Notes under the pieces: generated by a model
Databases searched by the model: none
Told to the model about the DNA's origin: nothing
Seen by the model: the letters and a program-made list of their open reading frames with translations, nothing else
Origin: Podospora comata
Taxonomy: Eukaryota; Ascomycota; Sordariomycetes; Sordariales; Podosporaceae
Assembly (NCBI GenBank): GCA_017354895.1
Contig: CP071498.1
Span: forward strand, 3,286,001 to 3,350,000
Reading direction: 5' to 3'
Length of the DNA stretch: 64,000 bases
Translations under genes and position numbers: made by a program
In this document: positions 36,084 through 46,883 of the stretch, piece by piece
Layout: each line of letters opens with the position of its first letter
Numbering within the stretch: position 1 is the stretch's first letter

Positions 36084-37949
36084 ATGCCATTCAGACCCAA
36101 AGAAGAGTTCCATTTGATGCTTCGAAGAATCAAGCGCACCAACTATGACGACCAGGATTTCTATGCATAGCGAGACATCGTAGATTGGATGGAAGCAGTC
36201 GAAAATGGCAACAACGCATCGAACGCGGCTCTGCTTCTTACCAGCGTCTACGGCTTCGACTCGTTTGTGCCTGTACGAGATGAAGATTTGGAGGCAGCGC
36301 TGGTTGTTTTTGCCTTTCTCATCCACATGAATTGCGGGGATCTCATACACATCTTCATATCATATTTTCAAGACGACACGCTTAATCGAGACGTCCCCAG
36401 TGGGATTCGCGACGCCATCCGGTGCTGTCATCTGCGGCCCGAATCGCAGATACAACAGCTTATAGATCGGTTCGACGACGAGCGCTGGGCATTCGTGCCA
36501 GTTAGGGTTGAGGATATCTGCCGAAAAGCAAAAGTGCTGGAAACGGGTTTTTACATCCTCCTATTCTGCAGGAAGGAAGTCGTAAGACTTCCTGGACCTG
36601 TTCACACAGCGGTGAACAATGTTTGGATCCAGAGTGATCTCGTCTCGGGAGAGCTCAGTGAGAAGTTTAAGGGGTCAGAGACGGAAGACAACGAGTTTGG
36701 TCAGGTAAGTTATCCCGTTCTATGTGAAATAAGTCCATATGCGTTTGCTCCAGTAGCGTGAGCTCTACTAAATAAGACTTTTCCAGTGCTATCGTCTCGC
36801 CATGTTTTCATATCAAAGCAACTATCGAGTGTTCAGGGATGAAATCAGCCACTTTGAGGGCATCGGAATGCTCAAAGGAGCGATTAAATGCCATGGAAGC
36901 TTCCTGTACAAAGGCTCCAGTGATAGAGATTACGGGGAATGCCACATCCTTTCTGAGGGTGTCGAACAAAGTCTTCATGATCTCCTTACCTCGGCAGCAG
37001 CACCAAGTACAAATCTCGAAATCGTCAACTCTTGGACTAGGATTTTCGGTGTGGCCGAGACTTTATCTGACCTGGAGAAAATGGAGTACAAATTTCCAAA
37101 TGGAAAAGTCGTGCTGTCAAAAGGGTACGTTGCTGAAGTCAATTGTATGGTCACATCGCTGATTCTTGCCGGATAATCCAGATGGCATGGCTATACCGAC
37201 CTCAACAGTATCTTCTGGGTTGAGGACAGATTCAAGCTTGCAGACTTTAACAAATCCAAGTTTGAAGTAGAAAGGTCTTTGCATCGGCTTAACGTGGAGA
37301 AGACTCACAGGGCCTTTTTATCCGGTATGATATTTGTACATTTTGCATAGTACATATCCTCGCACCGACTTATACTAAAATTACTCGTCCAGGTTCTCCA
37401 GAATGCACACCCGGGCGGCGGATAACGCAGTTTACCATGAAAGCATTGCACAGGATGACCATTCGCTCCCTGGGATGCGTTTTGTCCAGTTTTGCGACGT
37501 GGATTGTTTTCGGGCCAGACGGCTATGATAAATATCAGAGACTTCGTTCCCGTGCCATCCGCGCTATGTCAACGGCCCAGACCGACGAAGGTGTCTCACT
37601 TCATAAATGTGGCTTTCACGATGGCTTTGCGCTGTTGCAGTCAGTCAAAGACTGGCACCAGTTTTTGCGTCTCTCACTTAGGCTGTCAGACACCATCACT
37701 GGCAAGGTGCTGGATCTTATTGAAGCAAAACTGTTGGTGAACGACCCCAAAGAGCGAATTTCATCAAGAGAGTTGGGTCGGGTGCTTGAGGAAATTATTG
37801 TTCAAGCGAAACATGATTATGACACGGCTATAAAGAATCGCGAAATGCTCCCAGACGAATTCTTCAAGGAGTTGCAGGATCTGGATATTGAAAAATATGG
37901 AAACACCCATGTCAGCGAAAGCCCCGACACTGACAGCAGTAGCTCATGA
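36084..37949 (+). pseudogene. degenerate protein-kinase-like gene with in-frame stop
   Basis: Segments 36084-36704, 36787-37124, 37182-37324 and 37393-37949 join by GT-AG introns to 1,659 nt. One TAG at 36168-36170 interrupts the first. Starting at ATG 36189 instead would avoid it and lose 35 residues. Helical N-terminal half. The C-terminal half has kinase-fold landmarks of a fungal family seen in HET/NLR contexts. HGYTDLNSIFW stands for HRDLKPxNIL, LADFNKSKFE for DFG, GSPECTPG for the APE region, and IRSLGCVLSSFATWIVFG for IWSLGCxxLEFxTW. The catalytic-loop Lys and Asn and the DFG Gly are replaced, so at best this is a pseudokinase. A Ser-rich tail continues in another frame past 37949. It may be translated from ATG 36189 or be decaying. 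Confidence 0.55.
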
Positions 37950-38418
37950 AGCTCGGCAGTCCCAGTCTTCCCGCAGTGCTAGTTTGGACAGATCGTCAGT
38001 CAGCGGAGCGAAGTCACCTACCGATGACGAAAAGACTGAGGAGGCGCCTAGTCCCAGGACTCAGCACAGAAAGCTATCAATCTCTTCTGCAGAACAACAC
38101 CAGCCTGCCTCAAGCACAGATAGTGATGCAGCGACCCATCGCGTACCTAGTTCGAGCCGAAACCAAGACTCATCACCGGATGAGCACTCTGTTTCCAACC
38201 TTGAGAGAGACTCCTCGATGAATCGCAGGCCAACCCCAAGCCGTGACGGGAGTCCCTCTGTTGACAGCGAGCGAGACCTCTGGTCTTTTGGTTTTGGAAT
38301 CCCGAAGGCTCGTGCTAAGGCTCGTGCAAAGGGGCAGAAGCAAGAAAGAACCGCATCCAAGAAAAATGATGGATTTGATTGGGAAGCCTGGGGTCAGGCT
38401 GCTGCTCGACCGACATGA
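37950..38418 (+). other. Ser-rich tail ORF in a shifted frame
   Basis: A frame open from about 37888 to a stop at 38416-38418. It encodes a disordered Ser/Arg/Asp-rich tail ending in a basic Ala-Arg-Lys repeat (PKARAKARAKG) and DGFDWEAWGQAAARPT. It lies in the +1 frame relative to the kinase-like exon that stops at 37949. Composition on both sides of the junction is alike (SESPDTDSSSS against SQSSRSASLDRSS), so it is probably the original C-terminus. The two are separated by a single-base shift or an unrecognised intron. Confidence 0.4.
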
Positions 38419-39041
38419 TGCCACCAGCAATGCCTGTTTAAGCTGAGCAGAGTGGTGCATGATAAATCCTTGTACTGGCGGCTTCGGGGAGGCTACCTTT
38501 TTTAGCGGGAAACACGAATAATGCTTGGTTTCAGTTGTTTCTTTTCAGTATGATGACGATCCGATTTCTGACCCGCTCCTTGGTGGCGTTCAGATTGGAT
38601 ATTGGTTGCATATATCGGCATTGAAATACCATCTTTTCTATCTTTTCGATTGGTTGCGGGCTTGGTGGTTATGAACAGGTCGACCGGACTCTTGATGGCC
38701 TCGAATTTATCGGCAGTAGGTATCGATGGAAAATCAGACGAACCATAACTCATGGTACAGCGGCTGTCGCCCCTGCACCGCCCTCGTCGGTAGCCTGCAA
38801 TGGCCTGCCACACCCGTAAGGCACAGCGCCTGGCAGACTAAGGTACCTCTGTGGCTCAGTTTGTTACCCAACATGAAACTATAAAGGAATCTAAGGCTGC
38901 GCAGCTTTTGACACGTCTCTTTTCCCTTCGTTAGTATGTTCTTCCCCCTTCCTGATGTCCAGCCAAATTCACGATTCGTAGATCGGTACGGATACTTGAC
39001 TTTGAGAAGCTGGCTTGAATCACAATTCAGGAGCCCTCTAA
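38419..39041. other. intergenic region
   Basis: Between the kinase-like gene and the HET gene. No supportable ORF or repeat. Confidence 0.6.
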
Positions 39042-40907
39042 ATGTCTTCAACAGCAGAATCAGCCTCAAACCTGGCAGGAATCAGCTCTGCCGGAATGTT
39101 GTATGAATATGCACCCCTGCCCGAGAGTAACGCATTTCGCGTCCTGATTCTAGAGCCCGGTGGAGTTGACGACACCCTGTGCTGCTCTCTTGAGATAACA
39201 ACCCTCAACAAGCCCATCCCGTACGAAGCCATCTCGTATGTATGGGGAAACACGCATCGGGACCACCCCATCCGCATCAACGGCCGAGCCGGCCACATCA
39301 CCGCCAACCTCTGCCGCGCGTTGCATCGGATGCGTTTACCCGACCAATCCCGCGTCCTCTGGGCGGATTCCATCTGCATCAACCAAGACGACCTGACGGA
39401 GCGGGCGAGCCAAGTACTGTTGATGAGTGAAATTTACGGGCAGGCAAGACGGGTGCTGCTGCACCTTGGTGAAGACAGCAACCAGGAAGGTGAGGTGGTC
39501 CGGTCCTTGGTGCATGAAATCGAGGCCATGGTTCTTGAGGGGGTCAGAGCAGCCGGGGAGTCGTGGGACACATTTCCAACCCCCAGTCCGGAGGAGCGGG
39601 AGCAGTTCCTAGCGGACACGCGATGGGAGGCTTTCATCAACATGACGCATAAGCCATGGTTCACACGCGGTTGGGTGATCCAGGAGGCAGGTTCGGCGCG
39701 AAATGGGTTAATGCTGTGGGGGAAGACCGAGATCAGTTGGCAGTCGTTCGTGCGCGTTTATACCTGGATGGTCCGGAGGCTTCCACAGGTTCGGGTCAAA
39801 TACCGGGACGGTGGCCGGGGAATGAACCGGCTCCATCTCGAGATGTACCGGCTGAGGCACAAGGGGGAGACCATGCCGCTCTACGCGAAACAGTCATCCC
39901 AGTTTGACTTTCTCATCGTGCTCCATGATGCTCGGGCTCTCTATGTGCGGGACGCGCGGGATCGGGTGTATGCCTTCATGTCACTGGCAACCTCGGCCGG
40001 TCCAAGTCTCCACTTTCAACCGGACTATTCTGAACACAAGACAGCCAGAGACGTCTATTTGGACATGGCGAGAGATTACGTCAACTCGATGGGGGATATC
40101 AGCCTGTTGCATTGTGTACAACACACCGGGAACAGTATGAACGAAAAGTTTCCCTCATGGGTACCTCGATGGGATCTCAACCTATTCGACAACATCATCA
40201 CTCACACGTCAGGCCCAGCTCTCATACCCACCGAGCTGAGACCTAGCGTTTCCCACGACAACGCCTTGGAAGCCAAGGGGCTCATGTTTGACGACATCAT
40301 CTTTACGTCTGATGTGCTTTCGCGAGATGTCTCCATGAGCGACATCAAAATGCTCTGGAACCAGATGCTCGACCTTCTCCCTGTGGCATTCACCAACCCG
40401 TCACCCACTCATGGCAGTTTCGCAGCGTTATCATTTGCCCACGTGCTATCTGTGGGCCGATCATGGGGCGCTGAATGGCCCGAATGGGTGAAATGGAGGA
40501 CTGCCTACATGGAGTACTTGTGCCAGGAAGAGCCTACAAGGCGGGATTCTGTCCCGCGGCCTCCTCCGGACAGTGCTAGGAATGGTATCCAAGGATTCCA
40601 CACCTACGCTCAGTGGAACGTCCATAATCGACGTATTGCTGTCACGAAAAGAGGGCTTTTCGCCTTGGTTCCCTTGCCGACTCAGACTGGTGATATTTGC
40701 GGCGTGCTTCTCGGTGGGAAGGCGCCGTGCATATTGCGCAGAGCGATGACAGCTAGGACGTATCGGCTTGTTGGTGATGCGTGTATCCCTGTTAACGTAT
40801 CACGTCCCAGCACAGGTGGTGGATTAGTAGTCTCGGTCGGAATTGAGAACAGCGGAAGGGACTTGTTGAATTGGAGTGTTGAAGAGGAGGATATTCGGCT
40901 TTGCTGA
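39042..40907 (+). CDS. HET-domain (heterokaryon incompatibility) protein
   Basis: An intronless 621-residue gene, start ATG 39042. The HET domain occupies about residues 50-200. YEAISYVWGN, NLCRALHRMRLPDQSRVLWADSIC, ICINQDDLTERASQV and VLLHLGEDSN are the canonical motifs, followed by FTRGWVIQEAG. The C-terminal half has the usual DARDRVYAFMSLA motif and a final module (CGVLLGGKAPCILRRA, YRLVGDACI) shared by HET proteins. HET domains trigger regulated cell death when recognition partners are mismatched and are related to TIR folds. No partner domain (NACHT, WD) is fused. The neighbour on the left is a pseudokinase gene. The frame is intact throughout. Confidence 0.93.
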   Translation: MSSTAESASNLAGISSAGMLYEYAPLPESNAFRVLILEPGGVDDTLCCSLEITTLNKPIPYEAISYVWGNTHRDHPIRINGRAGHITANLCRALHRMRLPDQSRVLWADSICINQDDLTERASQVLLMSEIYGQARRVLLHLGEDSNQEGEVVRSLVHEIEAMVLEGVRAAGESWDTFPTPSPEEREQFLADTRWEAFINMTHKPWFTRGWVIQEAGSARNGLMLWGKTEISWQSFVRVYTWMVRRLPQVRVKYRDGGRGMNRLHLEMYRLRHKGETMPLYAKQSSQFDFLIVLHDARALYVRDARDRVYAFMSLATSAGPSLHFQPDYSEHKTARDVYLDMARDYVNSMGDISLLHCVQHTGNSMNEKFPSWVPRWDLNLFDNIITHTSGPALIPTELRPSVSHDNALEAKGLMFDDIIFTSDVLSRDVSMSDIKMLWNQMLDLLPVAFTNPSPTHGSFAALSFAHVLSVGRSWGAEWPEWVKWRTAYMEYLCQEEPTRRDSVPRPPPDSARNGIQGFHTYAQWNVHNRRIAVTKRGLFALVPLPTQTGDICGVLLGGKAPCILRRAMTARTYRLVGDACIPVNVSRPSTGGGLVVSVGIENSGRDLLNWSVEEEDIRLC

Positions 40908-41586
40908 GCGTGACAACAGAGACAGATTGCTTTGTAAGGTAATCTGACGATATGCACCTAAGCAATGTTAGTTCAAATTTCTTTCGTACCACGAGGCGTA
41001 AGCTTACTTGTAGCATGGTCTCTTATGTCACTCGAAGAACTGCCTACCTATCTAAAGGGCGTACACCATAAGGGTTTAACCCGGTAGCCGAAATACAAAC
41101 ACACACTCGGCGGCTCAACGCGTCAAGTGCGCATGTTGGGTAAGAAAGCCCATGCATGGAAAGTTGTCTGAGAAGGAATTTCGATCTTGTGCCTCATTTG
41201 CAGCGTAATCACGGCGGTCAGGCTTCCTGAACGGGCTCGCCGGCGCGGCGGATTTTGGTACGCAGCAGCTTTGGACGTCAGCCAACGGCCGAGCGGAGCT
41301 TGAGCCATGGAAAAAGCCACATAACACGGGACGGGATAGCGGGAATAAACGGCGCTCTGCGGAGATTTGAAAAGTGGACCCGGGGCTGATAGCGCTAACG
41401 CCCGGGAAGGCAGGCGCCTAGGCTGGATTCTGGACCGATTGTGTGGACAACTGCCTGATACCAACGTTCTCTTTGGCTGTATAGAACCTCTCCTTCTGAA
41501 GGGGTTTTTTGTTGTGTATTGTTATCTATACTTGCCCTTTTCAATAGCCCGTCTTGAACACCTCGATTTATTATTCCACAGCCAAA
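40908..41586. other. intergenic region
   Basis: Promoter side of the D-amino-acid oxidase gene. Small overlapping frames only. Confidence 0.6.
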
Positions 41587-42879
41587 ATGCCAACCATTGT
41601 CGTCCTCGGGTGAGTCTCCGTGATCAAAGAGCCCCACATCGCCGGTGCCGGAACTGATAATGGGACCCAAACAGCGCCGGTGTGAGCGGCCTTACCTGCG
41701 CATTGGAGTTGGCGAAGCAGGGCCGGCATGAGATTACTGTTGTCGCGAAGCATATGCCTGGGGATTATGACATTGAGTATACTTCTCCCTGGGCGGGGGC
41801 GAACGTCCTGCCGTGAGTGTTGCTCAAACCTTTTGATCATGGCACTATTTGCTGATAAGTGTTGTAGAATGGCACTCGACAAGGACAGCCGATGGGAGAG
41901 ACGGACTTGGCCTGTGTTGAGGAGGTTGGCGAAGGAGGTGCCCGAGGCTGGGTTGCATGTTCAGAGTGAGTTTTTTTTTTTCTTTTTTTGGTTTTTTTGA
42001 GCCTACCTTGCATATATACCAAGTCGTGATTCTAACTGAAGGGAAAAAGCTGCCCGTGTTCTCCGCCGCGAGAAGGATGTTGCCACTGGCCTGAAAGCTG
42101 CCTTGGCCGACGGCCTCTTCCAATTCGACCCCTGGTACAAGGAGGTTATGGACAACTTCCGCGAGATACCCGCTAATGAACTCCCCAAGGGCATGCACTC
42201 TGGTTGTGAGTTCATGTCTGTCTGTATCAACACTGCGATCTACCTCCCGTGGCTCGTCGGCCAATGCGCCAAGTATGGGGTGCAGTTCAAAAGAGGGATT
42301 GTGAAGCATATCTCCCAGGCTCACAACCTCAGCCATACTGGGAAGAAGGCTGATATTGTGGTTAATGCTACTGGTGTTTTGGCCTGCAAGCTGGGGGGTG
42401 TGATGGACAAGGCTGTCTACCCGGCACGAGGGCAGATTGTTGTTGTTAGGAATGAGGCCAAGGGGTTCATGCCGACGAGCAGCGGGTGTGATGATGCGGA
42501 TGATGAGATTATGTATGTGATGCAGCGTGCGTTGGGTGGAGGAACGATTTTGGGAGGGACCTATATGAGGCACAACTGGGACCCGAACCCAGATCCTAAC
42601 ATTGCTGTGCGCATTATGAAGCGCGCTGTGGAGGCGCATCCGGAGTTGACGGACGGGAAGGGGATTGAGGCGCTGAGCATTATCCGGCATGGTGTTGGGC
42701 TACGGCCAGCAAGAGAGGGTGGTGTCAGGATTGAGAAGGAGAAGATTGATGGGACCTGGGTTGTTCACAATTATGGCCATGCTGGTTGGGGATACCAGGG
42801 CAGTTATGGGTGTGCTGAGAAGGTGGTGGAGCTGGTTGATGAGATTGTGAAGCAGGAGAAGCGGCAGTCAAAGCTGTGA
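41587..42879 (+). CDS. D-amino-acid oxidase, peroxisomal
   Basis: Four exons: 41587-41609, 41675-41812, 41868-41965 and 42050-42879. They total 1,089 nt (362 residues). The N-terminal dinucleotide-binding segment VVLGAGVSGLTCALELAKQ is split by the first intron. SPWAGANVLP, ADIVVNATGVLACKLGG, YPARGQIVVVRNE, GGTILGGTYMRHNWDPNPD and NYGHAGWGYQGSYGCAEKV match DAO family positions for FAD and substrate binding. The protein ends in SKL, a perfect PTS1 peroxisomal signal. It oxidatively deaminates D-amino acids to 2-oxo acids, ammonia and hydrogen peroxide. The third intron has an extreme T-run (about 41970-42000) and uses an AAG acceptor after CTAAC. ALG3 follows 222 bp downstream on the same strand. 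Confidence 0.95.
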
Positions 42880-43101
42880 TGGCGTTGCAATGAACATTGA
42901 ATAATGATAATGACAACGACAAACAGAGCAGCTGCAAGATCATGTTTTGTTTTGCCAAATGAAGAGTTGCGATCAAATTGGCTGGTGGGAGTGGCACCAG
43001 TTGACAGCCAGGTGTCCACTGTAAGTAGCCACCAGGTACCCACGCTCCAGCAACGCGTCCTCTCGCGACGACCAACCTGAAGCTTCAGTAGCAACGCCAA
43101 C

Positions 43102-44498
43102 ATGACGGGCCGAAAACCACCATTGTACCAGCAGGCCCTTGGGCTGGTGGGAGATATTTTGAATGGTCGTCATATGCTCTCTCAAGTCATTGCGCCCGCG
43201 CTCTTCCTGGCGGATGCTGTCCTGTGCGCCTTGGTCATTCGACTGATACCCTGTAAGCTCTTGTTGCGCCAATCAGCCATATGTCCCAACTAACACTCTC
43301 TCTACCAAGACACCGAAATCGATTGGAAAGCATACATGGAGCAAGTGTCTCAATTTGTATCCGGCGAACGCGACTATACCAAAATCCGAGGAGGCACCGG
43401 CCCTCTGGTTTATCCTGCCGCCCATGTCTACACCTATACAGGATTGTACTACCTTACCGACGAGGGGAAGAATATCTTGCTGGCGCAAAAGCTGTTTGCA
43501 GTTCTCTATGTCGTCACTTTGGGTGTTGTAATGAGGTGTTACCGCAATGCCAGGGTGAGCAAGAGGTATATCATCCAGTACGAGACCAGGCTGACATGTC
43601 GTAATAGGTGCCTCCCTACGTCCTTCCCCTCCTCATCCTCTCCAGGCGCCTGCATAGTATCTTTGTTCTCCGTTGTTTCAACGACTGTTTCGCCGTCCTT
43701 TTTCTGTTCCTCACCATTCTTGCCTTCCAGAATCACTCGTGGCGAGCTGGTGTCCTATTCTACACATGGGGGTTGGGCATCAAAATGTCCCTACTGTTGG
43801 TGCTCCCCGCGGTGGGTATCATCCTACTCTTAGGGACCGGACTCAACTCAGCCCTGCAATCTGCGGCCATCATTGCATTGGTACAAGTGTTAATTGGAGT
43901 TCCATTCCTTGCCAACAACCCGTGGGGCTACCTTGGGCGGGCCTTCGAGCTTTCTCGGCAGTTTTTCTTCAAGTGGACGGTAAACTGGCGTTTCATGGGA
44001 GAACAAGCTTTTCTAAGTAAGGAGTTCGCCCTGGTCCTTCTCGCGCTCCATGTTCTCGTCCTGCTTAGCTTCCTCACAAGTCGATGGCTCAAAGGGACCG
44101 GAAGATCGCTCTCTCATATTATCACCTCAGTTCTCCAGGTTAAATCCCCTTTCCTACCGCAAGAACAACAAGCCATCGCCGAAGCCATCACGCCAGAGTA
44201 CGTTATGACAACCATACTATCAGCCAACGTCATCGGTCTGCTTTTCGCTCGCTCCCTTCACTACCAGTTTTACGCATATCTTGCCTGGTCAACCCCTTAT
44301 CTCCTGTACAAAAGCCGCATCCACCCCGTTCTCCAATACATGCTGTGGGCTGCCCAGGAATGGGCTTGGAATGTCTATCCCAGCACGCCGTTCAGCTCGG
44401 GGGTCGTCATTGGTGCGATGGCAACAACCGTTGCGTCGGTATGGCTGGGAACAAAGCGCTCTGTACTATGGGTCGATAACGCTGAGAAGACGAAGTGA
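43102..44498 (+). CDS. ALG3: ALG3 Dol-P-Man:Man5GlcNAc2-PP-Dol alpha-1,3-mannosyltransferase
   Basis: Three exons, 43102-43252, 43310-43554 and 43608-44498. They total 1,287 nt (428 residues). It is a multispanning ER membrane enzyme with about ten hydrophobic segments. Family landmarks are [11 protein letters not shown] (the luminal acidic loop, completed across the first intron), [57 protein letters not shown] and [20 protein letters not shown]. It adds the first dolichol-phosphate-mannose-dependent mannose to the lipid-linked oligosaccharide in N-glycosylation. It converges with the eIF1A-like gene, leaving only 91 bp between stop codons. Confidence 0.96.
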
Positions 44499-44589
44499 TT
44501 AAGGGCTGGCGAACCCGTTCATGACTCCGCCGGCATGGCTTCATGTATGCCGGGAGTAGACGGAGACCCCGGCTCCACGCCCAGCTCGA

Positions 44590-45067
44590 TCAGCGCTCGT
44601 CTTCGTCCTCCGAATCGCTTGGCGGCATCTTTCCCACGTTGGACTCTTCTTCGCTGTCCGAGTCGTCGTCGTAGGTCTTTTTCTCGAATTTCTTGGGCCT
44701 GCAATGTGTTAGCCTAATACCCAGCCAGCCTGCGGACAAAAGGACGGCACCAATAGGCTTGCTTCCTCCACTCCTTTTCATCGCGCACGATGTTGATGAT
44801 TTCGCCAACCACTCTGCTGGCAGCAGGCCTTTCGGCGGCCGAAGCCAAGTCTACCAGGACATATCCACCTCTCTTGATAAAAATGGTACCGCGAAAGCGC
44901 GACTGGAGTTCGACGACGATGGTCTTGGTGTTGGGCAGCTCGCAGATGTAAAGATTGTTGCCCTCGACTTGGAGTACGCGGGCGATGGATTGGGATTCGG
45001 TCAACTCTTCGGGAGGAGTAAGGGTCTCCTGCGCGGTCGCGAGAATGTTGCGCTTTGACTTGGCCAT
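44590..45067 (-). CDS. eIF1A-like S1-domain protein (EIF1AD type)
   Basis: Two exons, 45067-44751 and 44698-44590 (intron GTGCCG...TTGCAG), totalling 426 nt and 141 residues. The N-terminus is MAKSKRNILATAQETLTPPE. An OB-fold S1-like domain follows (IARVLQVEGNNLYICELP, TIVVELQSRFRGTIFIKRGG, YVLVDLASAAER, VGEIINIVRDEKEWRKQAYW). A short tail of Asp/Ser/Glu ends in EDEDER. This is the EIF1AD branch of the eIF-1A superfamily, small nuclear or cytosolic RNA-binding proteins. True eIF1A is longer at the N-terminus with a different basic region. The start at 45067 is the only in-frame ATG. Head-to-head with the HAD phosphatase gene. Confidence 0.88.
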
Positions 45068-45847
45068 GGCTTGAAGGTGCTTTTGCTCGGGTTTGGGATC
45101 CTCTATGTGTCGCGACCTGGGATGCAAATGCTGATTGCGATGACGACCTTTTCCCGTCTGCAGCTCAGTGGAAAATCAGTGCCCCGCAGTGGAATTTTTG
45201 GGTGTGGTGGGGCTTGGTTTACTGTTGGAACGCAGGGCCCTGCCTGTCAAGAAGCTAACTTGGAACCAAATCGACCTGGGGACTAACTTAATTCATTCCG
45301 ATCAAACTGTTCAGTATACCTTCGCCATCTAATCCAAAGGTGCCATCTTTGAACTTGCCATAAGCCAAGCTTCGACCCCCTCCAAAGCCACTCAAGGTGT
45401 ACTGCCTCCGGGCCGAGTTCGGTATCGGGTCAGGGGCAATGCCGCCCGGATCCCCGCTGACAACGTGACACTCAACGGAACGCACTGTGCCGACAGCGCA
45501 GATCCAAGATCCAGGGACCACCCACTGCTTCGGATCAAGATTTGTAGTGGGGTCAAAGACCTGCGGTAACTACCTCTAATCGCCGTTGTCTTCTGGAAAA
45601 GCACGCAAAGTTCGGCCAAGAGCCCCAGCGCATACACCGATACTTCTTCAGTGCCGACTGCTGCCCAATCAAGGTCTTTTGCCCTTCGTTTTGAGACGAC
45701 TTGGACAGCTCAGCGCCGGGATCTTCACTGCAGCCAGGTTTGCTCTTAGTAACAAGCAACGCCCCCTCTTTGTACCTACTTATTGAGCTGGAAGGATAGA
45801 TACTCCTCATTCTTTCAACCTCACCCAGTCCGCTTTTGACCACAGCC
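45068..45847. promoter_or_regulatory. divergent promoter region, eIF1A-like and HAD genes
   Basis: 780 bp between divergent starts. No coding frame is supported and no clear TATA box was seen. Confidence 0.5.
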
Positions 45848-46735
45848 ATGGGTTCTACTCTCGATATTGCGCTCCCGGCGCTCAAGACAAAACCCAAGTT
45901 CATTTTCTTTACCGACTTTGACGGTACTATCACCCAGCAAGACAGCAATGACTGGATGACGGATAACCTTGGCTTTGGTGCTGAGCTCCGCAAGAAGGGC
46001 AACGAGGATGTTCTCTTTGGCCGCCGGGATTTCAGGGACTCTTTTGCCGACATGCTGGACAGCATCAAGACACCATTCAACGAGTGCATTGAGCTCCTCC
46101 TCAAGAACATCACCCTGGACCCAGGATTCAAGCAGTTCTTTGAGTGGGCCAAGGAGAACAATGTGCCCATCGTGATCCTGAGCGGCGGTATGGAGCCCGT
46201 TATCAGAGCGTTGCTGGCCCACATGCTGGGCAAGGAGGAAGCCGAGACTTTGCAAATCGTCAGCAATGATGTTGCCCCCCGGCCAGGAAAGAGCGTCAAC
46301 GAGGCCGGCGGCTGGCACATCGTTTACCACGATGATAGGTATGTTTCATCGCGTGGGGGTCGACGGTGGAGCTCGGAGATATGGTGCTGACGCCAGTCTA
46401 GTGGGTTCGGACATGACAAGTCCCTCGAAATTCGGCCCTATGCCAGGCTCCCTGCTGAAGAGAGGCCGGTGCTCTTTTATGCTGGCGACGGCGTGTCGGA
46501 TCTCTCCGCAGCCAAGGAGACGGATCTCCTGTTTGCCAAGTCTGGGAGAGGTACGTTTGGTTTCGTTTTGTGTCTTGCTGCTCATGCTGACCAGGCCTCA
46601 GATCTCGTATCGTATTGTGAGAGGGAGAACGTCCCCTTCACAACCTTCCAGGATTTCACCGAAATCCTGGCCACTGTCAAGGACATTGTGGCTGGCAAGA
46701 CCACCGTCAAGGAGGCTGCAACGGGCAGAAAATAG
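45848..46735 (+). CDS. HAD-superfamily phosphatase (phosphoserine-phosphatase-like)
   Basis: Three exons, 45848-46338, 46402-46550 and 46602-46735. They total 774 nt (257 residues). HAD motif I is FTDFDGTIT with nucleophile Asp23 and Asp25. Motif II is VILSGGM, and motif III is YAGDGVSDLSAAKETDLLFA. The insert between I and II (NDWMTDNLGFGAELRKKGNE, FRDSFADMLDS) fits the MtnX/PHOSPHO-like branch, which fungal annotation often labels 2,3-diketo-5-methylthio-1-phosphopentane or phosphoserine phosphatase. The substrate cannot be fixed from sequence. No signal peptide, probably cytosolic. The 3' end converges with the MFS gene 148 bp away. Confidence 0.88.
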
Positions 46736-46883
46736 ACCGGCAACTGTTCTTATGCCAATCCAATAGACGAATAGACGTTTTAGAATTCACCTTTCATCCA
46801 CATCATGACCACGCGCCCATGAGACAAACTTTTCCGAGGTATGTGACGAACTATTATCATATTTAATTATCATTTCTAGCCTA

